Positions 17,186 through 26,270 of a stretch of 52,675 nt of DNA are shown here, in pieces. This stretch comes from Flavobacteriales bacterium (GTDB lineage Bacteria; Bacteroidota; Bacteroidia; Flavobacteriales; Weeksellaceae), in NCBI GenBank assembly GCA_002747105.1, contig PDSY01000020.1:1-52675 (forward strand). Direction: 5' to 3'. The first letter of the stretch is position 1. Every line of letters starts with the position of its first letter. Under the pieces are notes generated by a model that worked only from the letters and a program-made list of their open reading frames with translations, was not told the origin of the DNA and did no database searches. Position numbers and translations under genes: made by a program.

Positions 17186-18874
17186 ATGAATAAAACAGTA
17201 TCTATTGCATTGGCAGGTTTTTCTTTTATGATAGAAGAACATGCTTATATAAAATTAAATGATTACCTAAAGGCTTTACGAAATTCATTAGAACCGAACG
17301 AAGCAGATGAGGTAATGAATGACATCGAAATAAGAATCGTGGAGATTCTCAAAGATAATACTTCTAAAAGAGAAGTGGTGAATGATGCCGATATAGAAGA
17401 AGTTATCAGTAGAATTGGGAAGCCAGAAGAAATAGAAGAGCAAGAAGAAGCGTATTATTCCCAAGGGAAGTCTAAAGCTACATCTACCGAGAAAAAACAA
17501 CTTTTCCGAGATCCAGAAAGACAAAAAGTAGCAGGAGTTTGTGCTGGTTTGTCACATTATCTTGGTTTGGATATGACGTTAATTAGATTAGTTTGGGTAT
17601 TAGGACCGATTGTTTTAAATATTATTCTAGAGACAATGGGTTTTAAAGACAATGGAGTAATTCCTTTGGCTTTAATTACCTATATTATCCTTTGGATTGT
17701 ACTTCCGAAAGCAAAAACAGCATCGGATTTCTTGAAAATGAAAGGAGAACCACTCAATTTCGATAATTTGAAAAAAGAGTCCAGTAAAATTATTGAGTTT
17801 GCGAATGAATCTGCTGAAAAAGTAGGAAAAGCCTATGATAAAAATAAAGTCATTATCAATCAAACAGGTGATAGTATCGGTAATATTTTCCGTTATTTCT
17901 TTGGTGGAATATTTGCCTTTATAGCGATTAGTTTGATATTAGGGTTATTCAGTGTGCTTACCTATTCTTCTAATAATTGGAATTTTGTCAATAATTTAGA
18001 TTTCTTTTTAGATTTATCCATCTATTTTAAATGGGTGACTATTGTCTTTGTTGTTATTTCTGTATTAGTGCCTATTTTATTATTCACTTATTTAGCCATT
18101 AAATTATTATCTCCAAAAACAAGATTAAATTATGTCGGATATGTATTTGGTGGATTAATTCTACTTTGGATAGGACTAGTTATTTTCCTTGGATTTACTG
18201 CATTTGACCGATTCGAAAACACCTATTCTGGTACGAAAACAGAAACTGAAAATATTGCCATTAATACCACATCGGACAGTCTTATCCTTAGTAAAAGAAA
18301 TGTGGATATTCCTGAAAATTATAAGGCCTATTGGAATCATATTTTCTCTGACAAAAAAACGGTTTATAAAAGAAAAAGACATACTTATATTGAAGTGATA
18401 AGAAAGGATAATGTAAAGCCTTATTTGGTGATTAACAAAAAGGCAAGTGGATATAATAAACCTTTGAATATGGTGGTACCTATTAGGATTCAGGATAATA
18501 AAATTGAATTACCCAATTATATTCATTACCCTTATGAGCATCGACTCAGAAATCATCGTGTACATTACGAACTGGTTGTTCCAACCTCTACAAAAATCAT
18601 CAATGAAGGAGAATATATTGATGTTGATGACGAAAACGAGGAAGATGAAGGTGAGGAAGATGAGGTGAAGTCTGATTTTAAACTCAATATCAATGGTAAA
18701 AAAATTGAGTTCAGTTCTGATGACGAAGACCACATCATTATTGATGGTGAAAAATTACCGAAAAAAGAAGCAGAAAAAATATTAGAAAAAGAAGACATTG
18801 ACCTTGATGATATCAAAAACTTTAATCTTAATATAGATGGAGAAAAAGGGAAAATTTCTATTGAAACAAAATAA
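17186..18874 (+). CDS. PspC-domain membrane protein with HAAS-like N-terminus
   Basis: 562 residues in four parts. Residues about 20-85 are an alpha-helical HAAS-like domain (LKALRNSLEPNEADEVMNDIEIRIVEIL). Residues about 108-172 are the PspC domain (LFRDPERQKVAGVCAGLSHYLGLDMTLIRLVWV plus a hydrophobic segment). Several more membrane helices lie between about 235 and 345. The C-terminal tail of about 210 residues contains a very acidic linker (DVDDENEEDEGEEDE) and short beta repeats (DFKLNINGKKIEF, NFNLNIDGEKG). PspC-type proteins sense or respond to envelope stress. It is cotranscribed with PadR and probably anchored in the inner membrane. Confidence 0.85.
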   Translation: MNKTVSIALAGFSFMIEEHAYIKLNDYLKALRNSLEPNEADEVMNDIEIRIVEILKDNTSKREVVNDADIEEVISRIGKPEEIEEQEEAYYSQGKSKATSTEKKQLFRDPERQKVAGVCAGLSHYLGLDMTLIRLVWVLGPIVLNIILETMGFKDNGVIPLALITYIILWIVLPKAKTASDFLKMKGEPLNFDNLKKESSKIIEFANESAEKVGKAYDKNKVIINQTGDSIGNIFRYFFGGIFAFIAISLILGLFSVLTYSSNNWNFVNNLDFFLDLSIYFKWVTIVFVVISVLVPILLFTYLAIKLLSPKTRLNYVGYVFGGLILLWIGLVIFLGFTAFDRFENTYSGTKTETENIAINTTSDSLILSKRNVDIPENYKAYWNHIFSDKKTVYKRKRHTYIEVIRKDNVKPYLVINKKASGYNKPLNMVVPIRIQDNKIELPNYIHYPYEHRLRNHRVHYELVVPTSTKIINEGEYIDVDDENEEDEGEEDEVKSDFKLNINGKKIEFSSDDEDHIIIDGEKLPKKEAEKILEKEDIDLDDIKNFNLNIDGEKGKISIETK

Positions 18875-18903
18875 TTATTTTTGAAATATTCCATTATATT
18901 TAT

Positions 18904-18934
18904 TTGTTCAATTGAAATAATAATAATATATTTG
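18904..18934 (+). promoter_or_regulatory. Promoter of the small transcript at 18.94-19.11 kb
   Basis: TTG at 18904-18906, a 20-bp spacer and TATATTTG at 18927-18934 make a close match to the Bacteroidota consensus. It starts after the PspC gene stop and before a short ORF. Confidence 0.65.
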
Positions 18935-18966
18935 TCTTTAGTTTAACTATTAAAAAACACTAAATT

Positions 18967-19029
18967 ATGATACAATTTGTTTTAAAAATGATGTTTAACA
19001 TCATGGATTTCATTCTCAATTTATTTTAA
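18967..19029 (+). CDS. Possible 20-residue hydrophobic peptide
   Basis: ATG at 18967 to TAA at 19027-19029 encodes MIQFVLKMMFNIMDFILNLF, which is hydrophobic throughout with one Lys and one Asp and could form a single amphipathic or membrane helix. It has its own consensus promoter (18904-18934) and its own terminator (19073-19109), so the locus is a transcription unit of about 170 nt. It could be a small membrane peptide, the coding part of a toxin-like system, or an sRNA with a chance ORF. No Shine-Dalgarno is seen, which is normal for this phylum. I do not recognise the peptide. Confidence 0.45.
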   Translation: MIQFVLKMMFNIMDFILNLF

Positions 19030-19072
19030 GATCAAAACTTTTCTTTAATCACTTTTAAATTTTTAATTATTC

Positions 19073-19109
19073 AAAAAGCACAATTCTTTTTTAAGATTGT
19101 GCTTTTTTG
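19073..19109 (+). terminator. Strong Rho-independent terminator of the small transcript
   Basis: AAAAAGCACAAT pairs with ATTGTGCTTTTTT, extended by CTT/AAG at the loop side, and is followed by T's. It ends 80 bp past the 20-codon ORF. Confidence 0.88.
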
Positions 19110-19165
19110 TGTATCTTTACCCTCCCAATTAATAAGGGGATAATACTCAACTTTAAACCTTGAAA

Positions 19166-19738
19166 ATGAAAAAAATTATAGCAAAATTAATGCTCAAAAT
19201 ATTGGGTTGGAAAATTGTTCTACATGGGGACACCGACAATTTGGATAGATGTATTTTAACGACAGCTCCTCATACCCATAATATTGATTTTCTATATGGA
19301 AATCTATGCTATATGGTACTGGATAAAAAGTTGAAAGTTATCATCAAAGACCAGCATACAAAGGCGTGGTACGGATGGTTCATTAAAGCGATGGGCGGAA
19401 TTGGGATAGACCGTTCTCAAAAAAATAATTTGGTGCAGTTTGTCGCTGATGAATTTAAAAAAGATGATTTCAGCTTGGTCATTACACCAGAGGGAAAAAG
19501 AAAAAGAGCGGATAAATGGAAAAAAGGGTTTTATTATATGGCGAAAGCAGCGAAAGTTCCTATTGTACTTGCCTGCGGAGACTTTAAAAGAAAAATCATC
19601 TATATAGGCTATCATATTCCTTATGAAAGAATTGAAAAAGAACCTTATGAAGTGATTTTGAAAGAAATAGAAACCTATATTAACAAATACGATATACAAG
19701 GAAAAATACCTGAATATTATAATCGTGAATTAAAATAA
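19166..19738 (+). CDS. 1-acyl-glycerol-3-phosphate acyltransferase-like (PlsC family)
   Basis: About 190 residues from the ATG at 19166; a TTG two codons earlier is possible. The acyltransferase block I motif HX4D is present as HTHNID. Block III is TPEGKRKRADKWKKGFYYMA, where PlsC normally has EGTRS, so the protein belongs to the short PlsC branch often seen in Bacteroidota. Block II is MGGIGIDRSQ. It would acylate a glycerophosphate or ornithine-type lipid at the membrane. Its stop is 4 bp before the thioesterase start, so it is cotranscribed with the menaquinone pair, although its chemistry is lipid-related. Confidence 0.82.
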   Translation: MKKIIAKLMLKILGWKIVLHGDTDNLDRCILTTAPHTHNIDFLYGNLCYMVLDKKLKVIIKDQHTKAWYGWFIKAMGGIGIDRSQKNNLVQFVADEFKKDDFSLVITPEGKRKRADKWKKGFYYMAKAAKVPIVLACGDFKRKIIYIGYHIPYERIEKEPYEVILKEIETYINKYDIQGKIPEYYNRELK

Positions 19739-19742
19739 AAAA

Positions 19743-20177
19743 ATGACAGCAGAAAGAAAAAAAGAGATTTTAGACCAATTGAATAACTGGGGGAACGTTA
19801 CTTTAGCTCAAACATTAAATATCGTTTTTACCGATGTTACCGAAAACACCCTGTCTGCTACAATGCCTGTTCATCCTCCTACTCATCAGCCTTATGGGAT
19901 TTTGCATGGTGGTGCAAGTTGTGCTTTAGCAGAGACTTTGGGGTCTTGCTTATCCTACATTCATGTGGATATTACGAAGGAAGTACCTGTGGGAACGAAT
20001 ATCAATTCTAATCATTTACGAGCCAAAAGAACAGGTACGGTTACTGGAAAGGCATCTTTTATCAGAAAAGGAAATACAATGCATGTTTCAGAAATTGAAA
20101 TTCGTGATGAAAAAGGACACCTTATTAATCATACAACGATGACCAACAATATTATTCCGAATAATAAATTAGCATAA
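19743..20177 (+). CDS. menI: Hotdog-fold thioesterase, probable DHNA-CoA thioesterase
   Basis: 144 residues of a PaaI/MenI-type hotdog. HGGASCALAETLGS (residues 55-68) contains the His-Gly-Gly turn and the likely catalytic Glu64. The closing strands (MHVSEIEIRDEKGHLINHTTM) are typical. MenI hydrolyses 1,4-dihydroxy-2-naphthoyl-CoA in menaquinone synthesis; related family members act on entirely different acyl-CoAs. The next gene begins at the very next base and is an isochorismate synthase, so MenI is the best reading by context. Sequence alone supports only a small-aromatic acyl-CoA thioesterase. Confidence 0.8.
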   Translation: MTAERKKEILDQLNNWGNVTLAQTLNIVFTDVTENTLSATMPVHPPTHQPYGILHGGASCALAETLGSCLSYIHVDITKEVPVGTNINSNHLRAKRTGTVTGKASFIRKGNTMHVSEIEIRDEKGHLINHTTMTNNIIPNNKLA

Positions 20178-21140
20178 ATGATTATTTTTAGACTTCCTTT
20201 CGGGCAAGAAATATATACGATTGAGGAAAAATCGAATGGACATTTTCCCGTTGTATTTTTTGGCTTTGATAAAAAAATCCAAATTCCTTTTGAAGGAAAT
20301 ATCGTCGAATATCAAGGGGATATTAATTTAAATACCAATCATCTCTCGCCCATTACTCCTAAAATTACTGAAATTCAACAAGAGGAATACTTCAATAAGA
20401 TTGATGAAGTTGTGGAGTTTATTAAGGGAAATCAACTTCAAAAATTGGTTTTTTCAAGAAAGAAAGTCATTGAGAATTTTAATAAAATTGATTTAACCGA
20501 AAGCTTTGAAAATCTTTGTGAAAGTTATCCTAATGCATTGGTGTATTTATTTCAAAAGGAAAATCAATGTTGGCTTGGAGCATTTTCGGAATTATTAGGG
20601 AAATATCATCATGATACGCAGGTTTTTGAAACGATGAGTTTGGCAGGGACGCTTCCCAAAGAAGAAGCATGGACAAGGAAAGAAATCGAAGAGCAAAAAC
20701 CTGTAACGGAATATATTGAAGGAATTTTATCTCAGTATGATGCAGTCGAAAAGTCGGCAACTTACGATCATATTTCTGGGAAAATAAAACATTTAAGAAC
20801 AGATTTTAAAACAAAAATTAAAGAAGAAGAGGTCGAAAAAGTAATCAATTTACTCCATCCAACGCCTGCTGTTTGTGGTATTCCCAAAGATCTTTGTCAA
20901 AAAGCCATTATAGAATTTGAAAAACATGACCGAGAATTATATGCGGGATATAGCCGAATAAAACTCAACGGAATAACCTATTTTTTCGTGAATCTTCGTT
21001 GTGCTAAATTTCACCAAAATGAAGCTCATTTGTTTGTCGGTGGAGGAATCACCTCAGAAAGCAACGCCCAAAAAGAATGGCGAGAAACCGAATTAAAGTC
21101 TCATGCCATTTTAGATAATTTGTCTTTTATAGAGCAATAA
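20178..21140 (+). CDS. menF: Isochorismate synthase (chorismate-binding enzyme)
   Basis: 320 residues. The C-terminal two thirds carry the chorismate-binding fold: KLVFSRKKV, FETMSLAGTLPK (the SLAGT element), LHPTPAVCGIPK and HDRELYAGYSRI are signature pieces shared by MenF, EntC and anthranilate synthase. It is shorter than E. coli MenF, mainly at the N-terminus, as in other flavobacterial copies. With the adjacent thioesterase and MenG at 5.7 kb it fits the first step of menaquinone synthesis, chorismate to isochorismate. MenD, MenC, MenE, MenB and MenA are not in this window. Confidence 0.87.
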   Translation: MIIFRLPFGQEIYTIEEKSNGHFPVVFFGFDKKIQIPFEGNIVEYQGDINLNTNHLSPITPKITEIQQEEYFNKIDEVVEFIKGNQLQKLVFSRKKVIENFNKIDLTESFENLCESYPNALVYLFQKENQCWLGAFSELLGKYHHDTQVFETMSLAGTLPKEEAWTRKEIEEQKPVTEYIEGILSQYDAVEKSATYDHISGKIKHLRTDFKTKIKEEEVEKVINLLHPTPAVCGIPKDLCQKAIIEFEKHDRELYAGYSRIKLNGITYFFVNLRCAKFHQNEAHLFVGGGITSESNAQKEWRETELKSHAILDNLSFIEQ

Positions 21141-21192
21141 CAAAATATTGATAAACCTCTATTTAAGTAGCTTAATCAGTACCTTGTTTTTA

Positions 21193-21984
21193 TTAAAAGT
21201 ATATTGCTTCAAACTCTGCCAAAGGTGCTTTCTTTCCTATATTTAACATTAAATTATCACCGTTGATGGTATAATGATCCGTTAATTCAAAAACCTTAAG
21301 AAATTTAGATTCGTTGATCTCCACATCTGGACAGGCACGTAGTGTAGAAAGCAGATTGTTAAACTTTATTCTTGACTTGCCTTTTTCCAATTTGTAATTG
21401 CCATAAAATGAGTTACATCCAGCGAAACCCTCTATTGTTCCATTATCTCGAATAATGAAGTATTGTTCTCGCTCTTGATTGGCAACCATTTCTACTTTTT
21501 TTCCTTCCAATTTTTTTAGTTTCCAATATTTATTGACAATATCTTCTTCTTTCTCTTTTATAAAAACAGCCAAAGGAGTTCTTTTTCCAGCAAGGTTGAG
21601 CATTAGTTTGTTCTCTGAAATGCTAAAGTTATTAGCGGTTTCTAGGGTTTTGTTAAATTCGGTTTCGCTCCAATCTTGATTGTTACAAGCCAATCGAGTA
21701 GAAGTAATATTTGAAAATGAAATCTGAAATTTATGGGAAATATTATAATTTCCCATAAGCCGATTACAAGCATTTGAACCAATCAGTTTTTTATCTTTTT
21801 TGGATAGTAAAAAATGTACTTTTCCATCAACTGATTTTGGAATAGGTTTGCCATCAAATTCTATGAGTAACCAACGGATATCTTCAATTTTAGATTTTTC
21901 CATACTTGATAATGTTGGTATTTTTTTTTGAGTATTGCAACTTGCAAAGGTTATTAATATCAGTCCGATGATTAGATTCTTCAT
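21193..21984 (-). CDS. Lipoprotein with two META domains (HslJ-like)
   Basis: About 263 residues from the ATG at 21984, which gives a proper lipoprotein signal ending FASC; a longer in-frame start at 22032 would bury this signal and is rejected. Two tandem META repeats follow. The first (about residues 33-138) has GSNACNRLMGNYNI and TSTRLAC. The second (about 150-258) has GFAGCNSFYGNYKL and STLRACPD. META domains occur in heat-induced HslJ and in many Bacteroidota lipoproteins; the biochemical role is unknown. The duplicated GCNxxxGxY-TxxAC motif is unambiguous. It is convergent with menF. Confidence 0.87.
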   Translation of the reverse strand: MKNLIIGLILITFASCNTQKKIPTLSSMEKSKIEDIRWLLIEFDGKPIPKSVDGKVHFLLSKKDKKLIGSNACNRLMGNYNISHKFQISFSNITSTRLACNNQDWSETEFNKTLETANNFSISENKLMLNLAGKRTPLAVFIKEKEEDIVNKYWKLKKLEGKKVEMVANQEREQYFIIRDNGTIEGFAGCNSFYGNYKLEKGKSRIKFNNLLSTLRACPDVEINESKFLKVFELTDHYTINGDNLMLNIGKKAPLAEFEAIYF

Positions 21985-22117
21985 ATTTGATTGGTTTCTA
22001 AAACAACTAAAACTATGGACTCGAAAGCCCACAGTGGTTGTAATGAGGTTAACGGTAAGGATACATTTAATTTTCGCTTAGATTCAAAATTCTAAGGGGG
22101 AAAAGTTCTAATTTAAA

Positions 22118-23584
22118 TTACAAGTCTAAAACAGGAGCTAATATTTTCTCCATTTTCTTTTTTACTTGTGAAACAGAACCTCTATAGTTATTGATTAATA
22201 AAGAGAAAACCAATGTTTCACCTTTATTGGTTTTAATATAACCTGCCAAAGTTTTCACTCCTCTTAGGGTTCCAGTTTTAGCAAATACTTGTCCGTTTCC
22301 TGTTGTTTTAAACATTCGTCTTAGTGTTCCAGATTGTCCACCAACAGGCAACGAATTGAATAATTCTGGAAAATGTTTTTCGTCCATTAAGTTGGATAAA
22401 AATTTGGCATGAGCAATAGGAGATACTTTATTTTTCCTCGAAAGCCCACTTCCATCATGATAATTGAAACCATCCAAATGGAAACCTTCTTCCGTTAAAT
22501 GTTCTACAACGGCTTGTCTTCCAGATGATTTTGTTTGGTCACCATAAGTGTAAAAACCTGATGCTTTCATCAATGCTTCTGCCAAAGCGTTATCACTTCT
22601 TTTATTGGTATAGAAGATAATATCTTCTAATCTCGGAGATTCATAAACCGTAATTTTTTTCCTTGCTTCTGGGTTGATGTCTGCATTTTTAGCTAAGACT
22701 TTTCCTGTAACGCCTATTTTTCTTCGGATTAAATTTTTCCTTAAAGCATTGGCTAAATAATAAGGTGGAACCGATATTTTGGTGGTATATTCCTGAGGTT
22801 GATAATTGTTACTTAAAACAATTCTATTGGTAATAGGAGAGATGTAAAAAAAGGTTTTTTGTTTTTTGAAAGGACTACGGCTAAGCGTTTTCTTTTCTCC
22901 CGAATTTCCAATGATAGGTGTTGAACCTACAGGTAAATAATAATGTTTTGTATTTAACCAAACGATATTTTTGGGTAAAAACCTTGCTTTATTCTTCTTA
23001 AAAAAGGCATTTTGGATAAAAATATCACCATTCACTTTTGTAATTCCTTTTTCGGTCATTGCATAGATGAAGTCATTGATGATTTCGCCATATTTGTACG
23101 CTCCAGCTTTTCCTGTTCCTAAACTTGGGTCACCACTTCCAACGATATAAAGATTACCGTTCAAAACACCATTTTCATCAATTTCTCCCGAATGTTCCAA
23201 TTGGGTATGCCAAACAAAATTTTTCCCCAAAAGGTCAAGAATGGTTTCGGTCGTTAATAATTTGGTAGTGGATGCAGGAGTAAAAGCATCTTGTTCATTA
23301 TAAGAATTAATGATTTTCTCTCTTTTGGGATCGTACACCACGAATCCCCAGTGGGCATTTCTTAAAACAGGATCTTTTTTGATTTTTTCAATCGTTTCAT
23401 CTACGATTTCTTTACTCGTTAAAACTTTCTCAACGACCTGTACACTATCTTTTGACTTTTTGATTTTAATTAAATTGGGAGTGTAAATTGCTCCCAGTTT
23501 GCCAATTCTTTTTTTCGTCTGAGCAGAGGAAAAAGAAAGGAATATAAAAGAAAAAAATAATGTATAATAAGTGAATTTTCTCAT
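22118..23584 (-). CDS. dacB: D-alanyl-D-alanine carboxypeptidase/endopeptidase, PBP4 class
   Basis: 488 residues with a signal peptide ending FSSAQ. The class C low-mass PBP motifs are all present: SxxK as S105-T-T-K108 in FTPASTTKLLTTE, SxN as SDN in KRSDNALAEAL, and KTG in FAKTGTLRGVKTLAGYI. The long insert between SxxK and SxN (over 200 residues) is typical of PBP4/DacB. It removes terminal D-Ala and cuts cross-links in periplasmic peptidoglycan. It stands alone on the minus strand between the META lipoprotein and priA. Confidence 0.94.
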   Translation of the reverse strand: MRKFTYYTLFFSFIFLSFSSAQTKKRIGKLGAIYTPNLIKIKKSKDSVQVVEKVLTSKEIVDETIEKIKKDPVLRNAHWGFVVYDPKREKIINSYNEQDAFTPASTTKLLTTETILDLLGKNFVWHTQLEHSGEIDENGVLNGNLYIVGSGDPSLGTGKAGAYKYGEIINDFIYAMTEKGITKVNGDIFIQNAFFKKNKARFLPKNIVWLNTKHYYLPVGSTPIIGNSGEKKTLSRSPFKKQKTFFYISPITNRIVLSNNYQPQEYTTKISVPPYYLANALRKNLIRRKIGVTGKVLAKNADINPEARKKITVYESPRLEDIIFYTNKRSDNALAEALMKASGFYTYGDQTKSSGRQAVVEHLTEEGFHLDGFNYHDGSGLSRKNKVSPIAHAKFLSNLMDEKHFPELFNSLPVGGQSGTLRRMFKTTGNGQVFAKTGTLRGVKTLAGYIKTNKGETLVFSLLINNYRGSVSQVKKKMEKILAPVLDL

Positions 23585-23676
23585 AAATCTGTATTCGATG
23601 TTGCAAAGTAATGAATTTATTCCAAAAATGAAGCCAAAGTCGATTTTAAATAATATAAAAAAAGTGTTAAAGTTTG

Positions 23677-26124
23677 TTAAAAGTCAACGATTATCCTCTT
23701 TCTAAGGGTTTTATAACCAGAAATTTCATCCAATTCGGCTAAACTTTGTAAGATTAAATTTTTATACAATTGGTATTTTTTTCCTTTGGGTAATTTCAAT
23801 AAAACTTGATATTGATACATTAGATTTATCCTTGCAATTGGTGATTTCTCGGGACCAAAAATACAAGCTTCAGGCAGGTATTTCCTTAGGACAGAACCCA
23901 AAAATTGCGATGCTCGATTTACTTTATCTTCTTTCCTGTGTTTGAGTTCTATTAAAATCATTTTTGTAAAAGGCGGATAATGAAACTTTTTTCGTTCGTC
24001 CAATAAATATTGATAAACACGATGAATTTCATTTTTTTTAATCAGTTGAAAAACAATATGTTCTGGGTTGTAAGTTTGAATGTAAACTTTTCCTTTCCCC
24101 GAAACTCTTCCTGCTCTTCCTGATAATTGTGTAATCAGTTGATAAGCCCTTTCTTCGGCTCTATAATCCTGAACATAAAGCAGTTGGTCGGCTCTTGGGA
24201 TACCAATAATCTCAATATCATCAAAGTCTAAACCTTTGGAAATCATTTGTGTACCTACAATAATATCCGTTTCTTTATTGTCTATTTTTTCATATAATTT
24301 TTCGTAGGCAAATTTTTTCCTCATCGAATCAATATCCATTCTATCTACTTCTGCTTCGGGTAATAGGTGTTTTAATTCTTCATGGATTTGCTCTACGCCT
24401 ACGCCTTTTTCATTCAGGTTTTCAGAATGGCATTTAAGACAAGTTTTGGGTTTGGAAGCTCTTTGACCACAATAGTGGCACTTCATTTCGTGAGCCGATT
24501 TATGATAAGTCATCACTACATCACAATTACCGCAATAATTGACATGACCACAAGATTCGCATTCGATTACATTAGCATAACCTCTTCTATTATGCAATAT
24601 CATCGCCTGTTTTTTGTTGGCTAAATTTTGTTTTAATTTATTTAATAAAATTTCGGAAAATTGACCACTTACTTTTTTCTCTTCGAGTTCTTTTTTGAAG
24701 TTAATCAATTCGTAAGTTGGTAAACTTACTTTTCCAAATCTTTCGTTCAGTTCTACAAGGGCTAATTTTCCCTGCTGAGCCAAAAAATAGGTTTCCAAAG
24801 ATGGCGTTGCCGAACCAAAAATCACCTTTGATTGATAATGTTTTGCCAAAATATGTACCGCATCTTTAGCATTAAAATAAGGGCTTACTTCCTTCGGGCG
24901 GTAAAGCGAATCGTGTTCCTCATCAACGATAATTAACCCTAAATTTTCATAAGGTAAAAACAGCGCATTTCTGGTACCGATAAGGATTTTAATTTGATGG
25001 CGTTTGATTTTCCGCCAAACTTCCACCTTCTCAAAGTCCGTTAGTTTTTGATGATAAAAGCCCAATTTGTCGCCATACTTTTTCTCTAACCTCAGTGTGA
25101 TTTGTTTTGTGAGGGCAATTTCGGGTAAGAGCAACAAAGCACATTTTCCTTCGGCAATGGTATCTTCTATTTTCTGCAAATAAATATGCGTTTTTCCCGA
25201 CGAAGTTACACCTTGCAATAATACATTTTTTTGATTTTCAAAAGCTTGATTAATTTCCGAAATGGCATTTTGTTGAGCCTCAGTTAGGCTTTCAACTTCT
25301 TCGATTTCACCATCATAAGTTGGTAATCTATCTTGCTCAAGTAAATATTCGGTGACCCACTTTTTTTGGACCAAAGATTTTAATTGAGCATAAGAAAATG
25401 CACCATTTTCAAAAATACTCGATTTTTTAATCGGTTGGTCAGGTTTTTCGGTTTGTAATTCAACCAAATGCAGAAAAAGGGCTTGTTGTTTTTTTGCTCT
25501 TTTAAGTTGTAATAAATATTCAGGAAGTCGGTTTAAATCCACTTCTTCCTCGTTGATTTTTAGGTAGGTAACTTCTTTGGCTTTGTATTTTTCAGCAATT
25601 TTTTCATGCACTTCGATATACCCCAAACCTATCAACGACTGAATGGTTTTAACAATGTATTTTTTCGGAATAAAAGCCTCAATTTCGGACAAATTTACCA
25701 ATTGCTTGACTTCCAATGCTTGCATTAGATAAATTTCATTGGCATCTAAAGGCTCGAAATCAATCTCTACATTAGGCTTTAGCTGTAAATAAGTTTCACT
25801 TTCCAATTTCAAAGAAGATGGAAATGCAAAACGATAAATTTCACCGATATTACACCAGTAATAATCAGAAATCCATTGCCAAAATTTCAATTGTTCTAAT
25901 GGTAAAATGGGAATTTTGTCCAATAAGTTAATGATTTCTTTGGCAACAAAATTTTCGGGCTCTCGTTGATGAATTTCCGAGACAATTCCTGTATAGATTT
26001 TTTTTCCTCCAAAAGGAACCAAAACGCGCATTCCCAACTGAATGTTTTCCATTAAATCATCGGGAACTCTGTAAGTGAAAGTTCCTTTTAGGTTTAATGG
26101 TAAGATGACTTGTGCGAAATTCAA
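23677..26124 (-). CDS. priA: Primosomal protein N' (PriA helicase)
   Basis: 815 residues. The N-terminal 3'-OH-binding domain begins FAQVILPLNLKGTFTYRVPD. Walker A is GVTSSGKT, the DExH box is DEEH, and the zinc region has eight Cys in CESCGHVNYCGNCD and CHYCGQRASKPKTCLKCH. GTQMISKGLDFDDIEIIGI and QLSGRAGRVSGKGKVYIQT are the last helicase motifs. PriA restarts stalled replication forks by loading the replicative helicase. It is complete and of normal length. A TATTTTTG box at 26145-26152 on the minus strand is a likely -7 element. Confidence 0.96.
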   Translation of the reverse strand: MNFAQVILPLNLKGTFTYRVPDDLMENIQLGMRVLVPFGGKKIYTGIVSEIHQREPENFVAKEIINLLDKIPILPLEQLKFWQWISDYYWCNIGEIYRFAFPSSLKLESETYLQLKPNVEIDFEPLDANEIYLMQALEVKQLVNLSEIEAFIPKKYIVKTIQSLIGLGYIEVHEKIAEKYKAKEVTYLKINEEEVDLNRLPEYLLQLKRAKKQQALFLHLVELQTEKPDQPIKKSSIFENGAFSYAQLKSLVQKKWVTEYLLEQDRLPTYDGEIEEVESLTEAQQNAISEINQAFENQKNVLLQGVTSSGKTHIYLQKIEDTIAEGKCALLLLPEIALTKQITLRLEKKYGDKLGFYHQKLTDFEKVEVWRKIKRHQIKILIGTRNALFLPYENLGLIIVDEEHDSLYRPKEVSPYFNAKDAVHILAKHYQSKVIFGSATPSLETYFLAQQGKLALVELNERFGKVSLPTYELINFKKELEEKKVSGQFSEILLNKLKQNLANKKQAMILHNRRGYANVIECESCGHVNYCGNCDVVMTYHKSAHEMKCHYCGQRASKPKTCLKCHSENLNEKGVGVEQIHEELKHLLPEAEVDRMDIDSMRKKFAYEKLYEKIDNKETDIIVGTQMISKGLDFDDIEIIGIPRADQLLYVQDYRAEERAYQLITQLSGRAGRVSGKGKVYIQTYNPEHIVFQLIKKNEIHRVYQYLLDERKKFHYPPFTKMILIELKHRKEDKVNRASQFLGSVLRKYLPEACIFGPEKSPIARINLMYQYQVLLKLPKGKKYQLYKNLILQSLAELDEISGYKTLRKRIIVDF

Positions 26125-26216
26125 TAAATGAAAATTTGTGGGTACAAAAATACGAAAAATACTTTTGCATATAATGCGTGGTATTAAACATCATATATAC
26201 CCAACTGAATAGATAT

Positions 26217-26250
26217 AAAAACAGTGTAAATCATATCTTTACACTGTTTT
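26217..26250. terminator. Bidirectional terminator between the CPBP protease gene and priA
   Basis: AAAACAGTGTAAA and TTTACACTGTTTT form a perfect 13-bp stem around TCATATC, with A and T runs on both sides. It lies 20 bp past the stop of the CPBP gene on the minus strand. Confidence 0.85.
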
Positions 26251-26270
26251 ATTTTTGAATAAAGTATTGC

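Noticed and set aside
19304..19699. A 131-codon minus-strand ORF
   Set aside because: It is fully antisense to the PlsC-like gene, which has the HX4D motif; the antisense product is Phe/Ile-rich with no family features.
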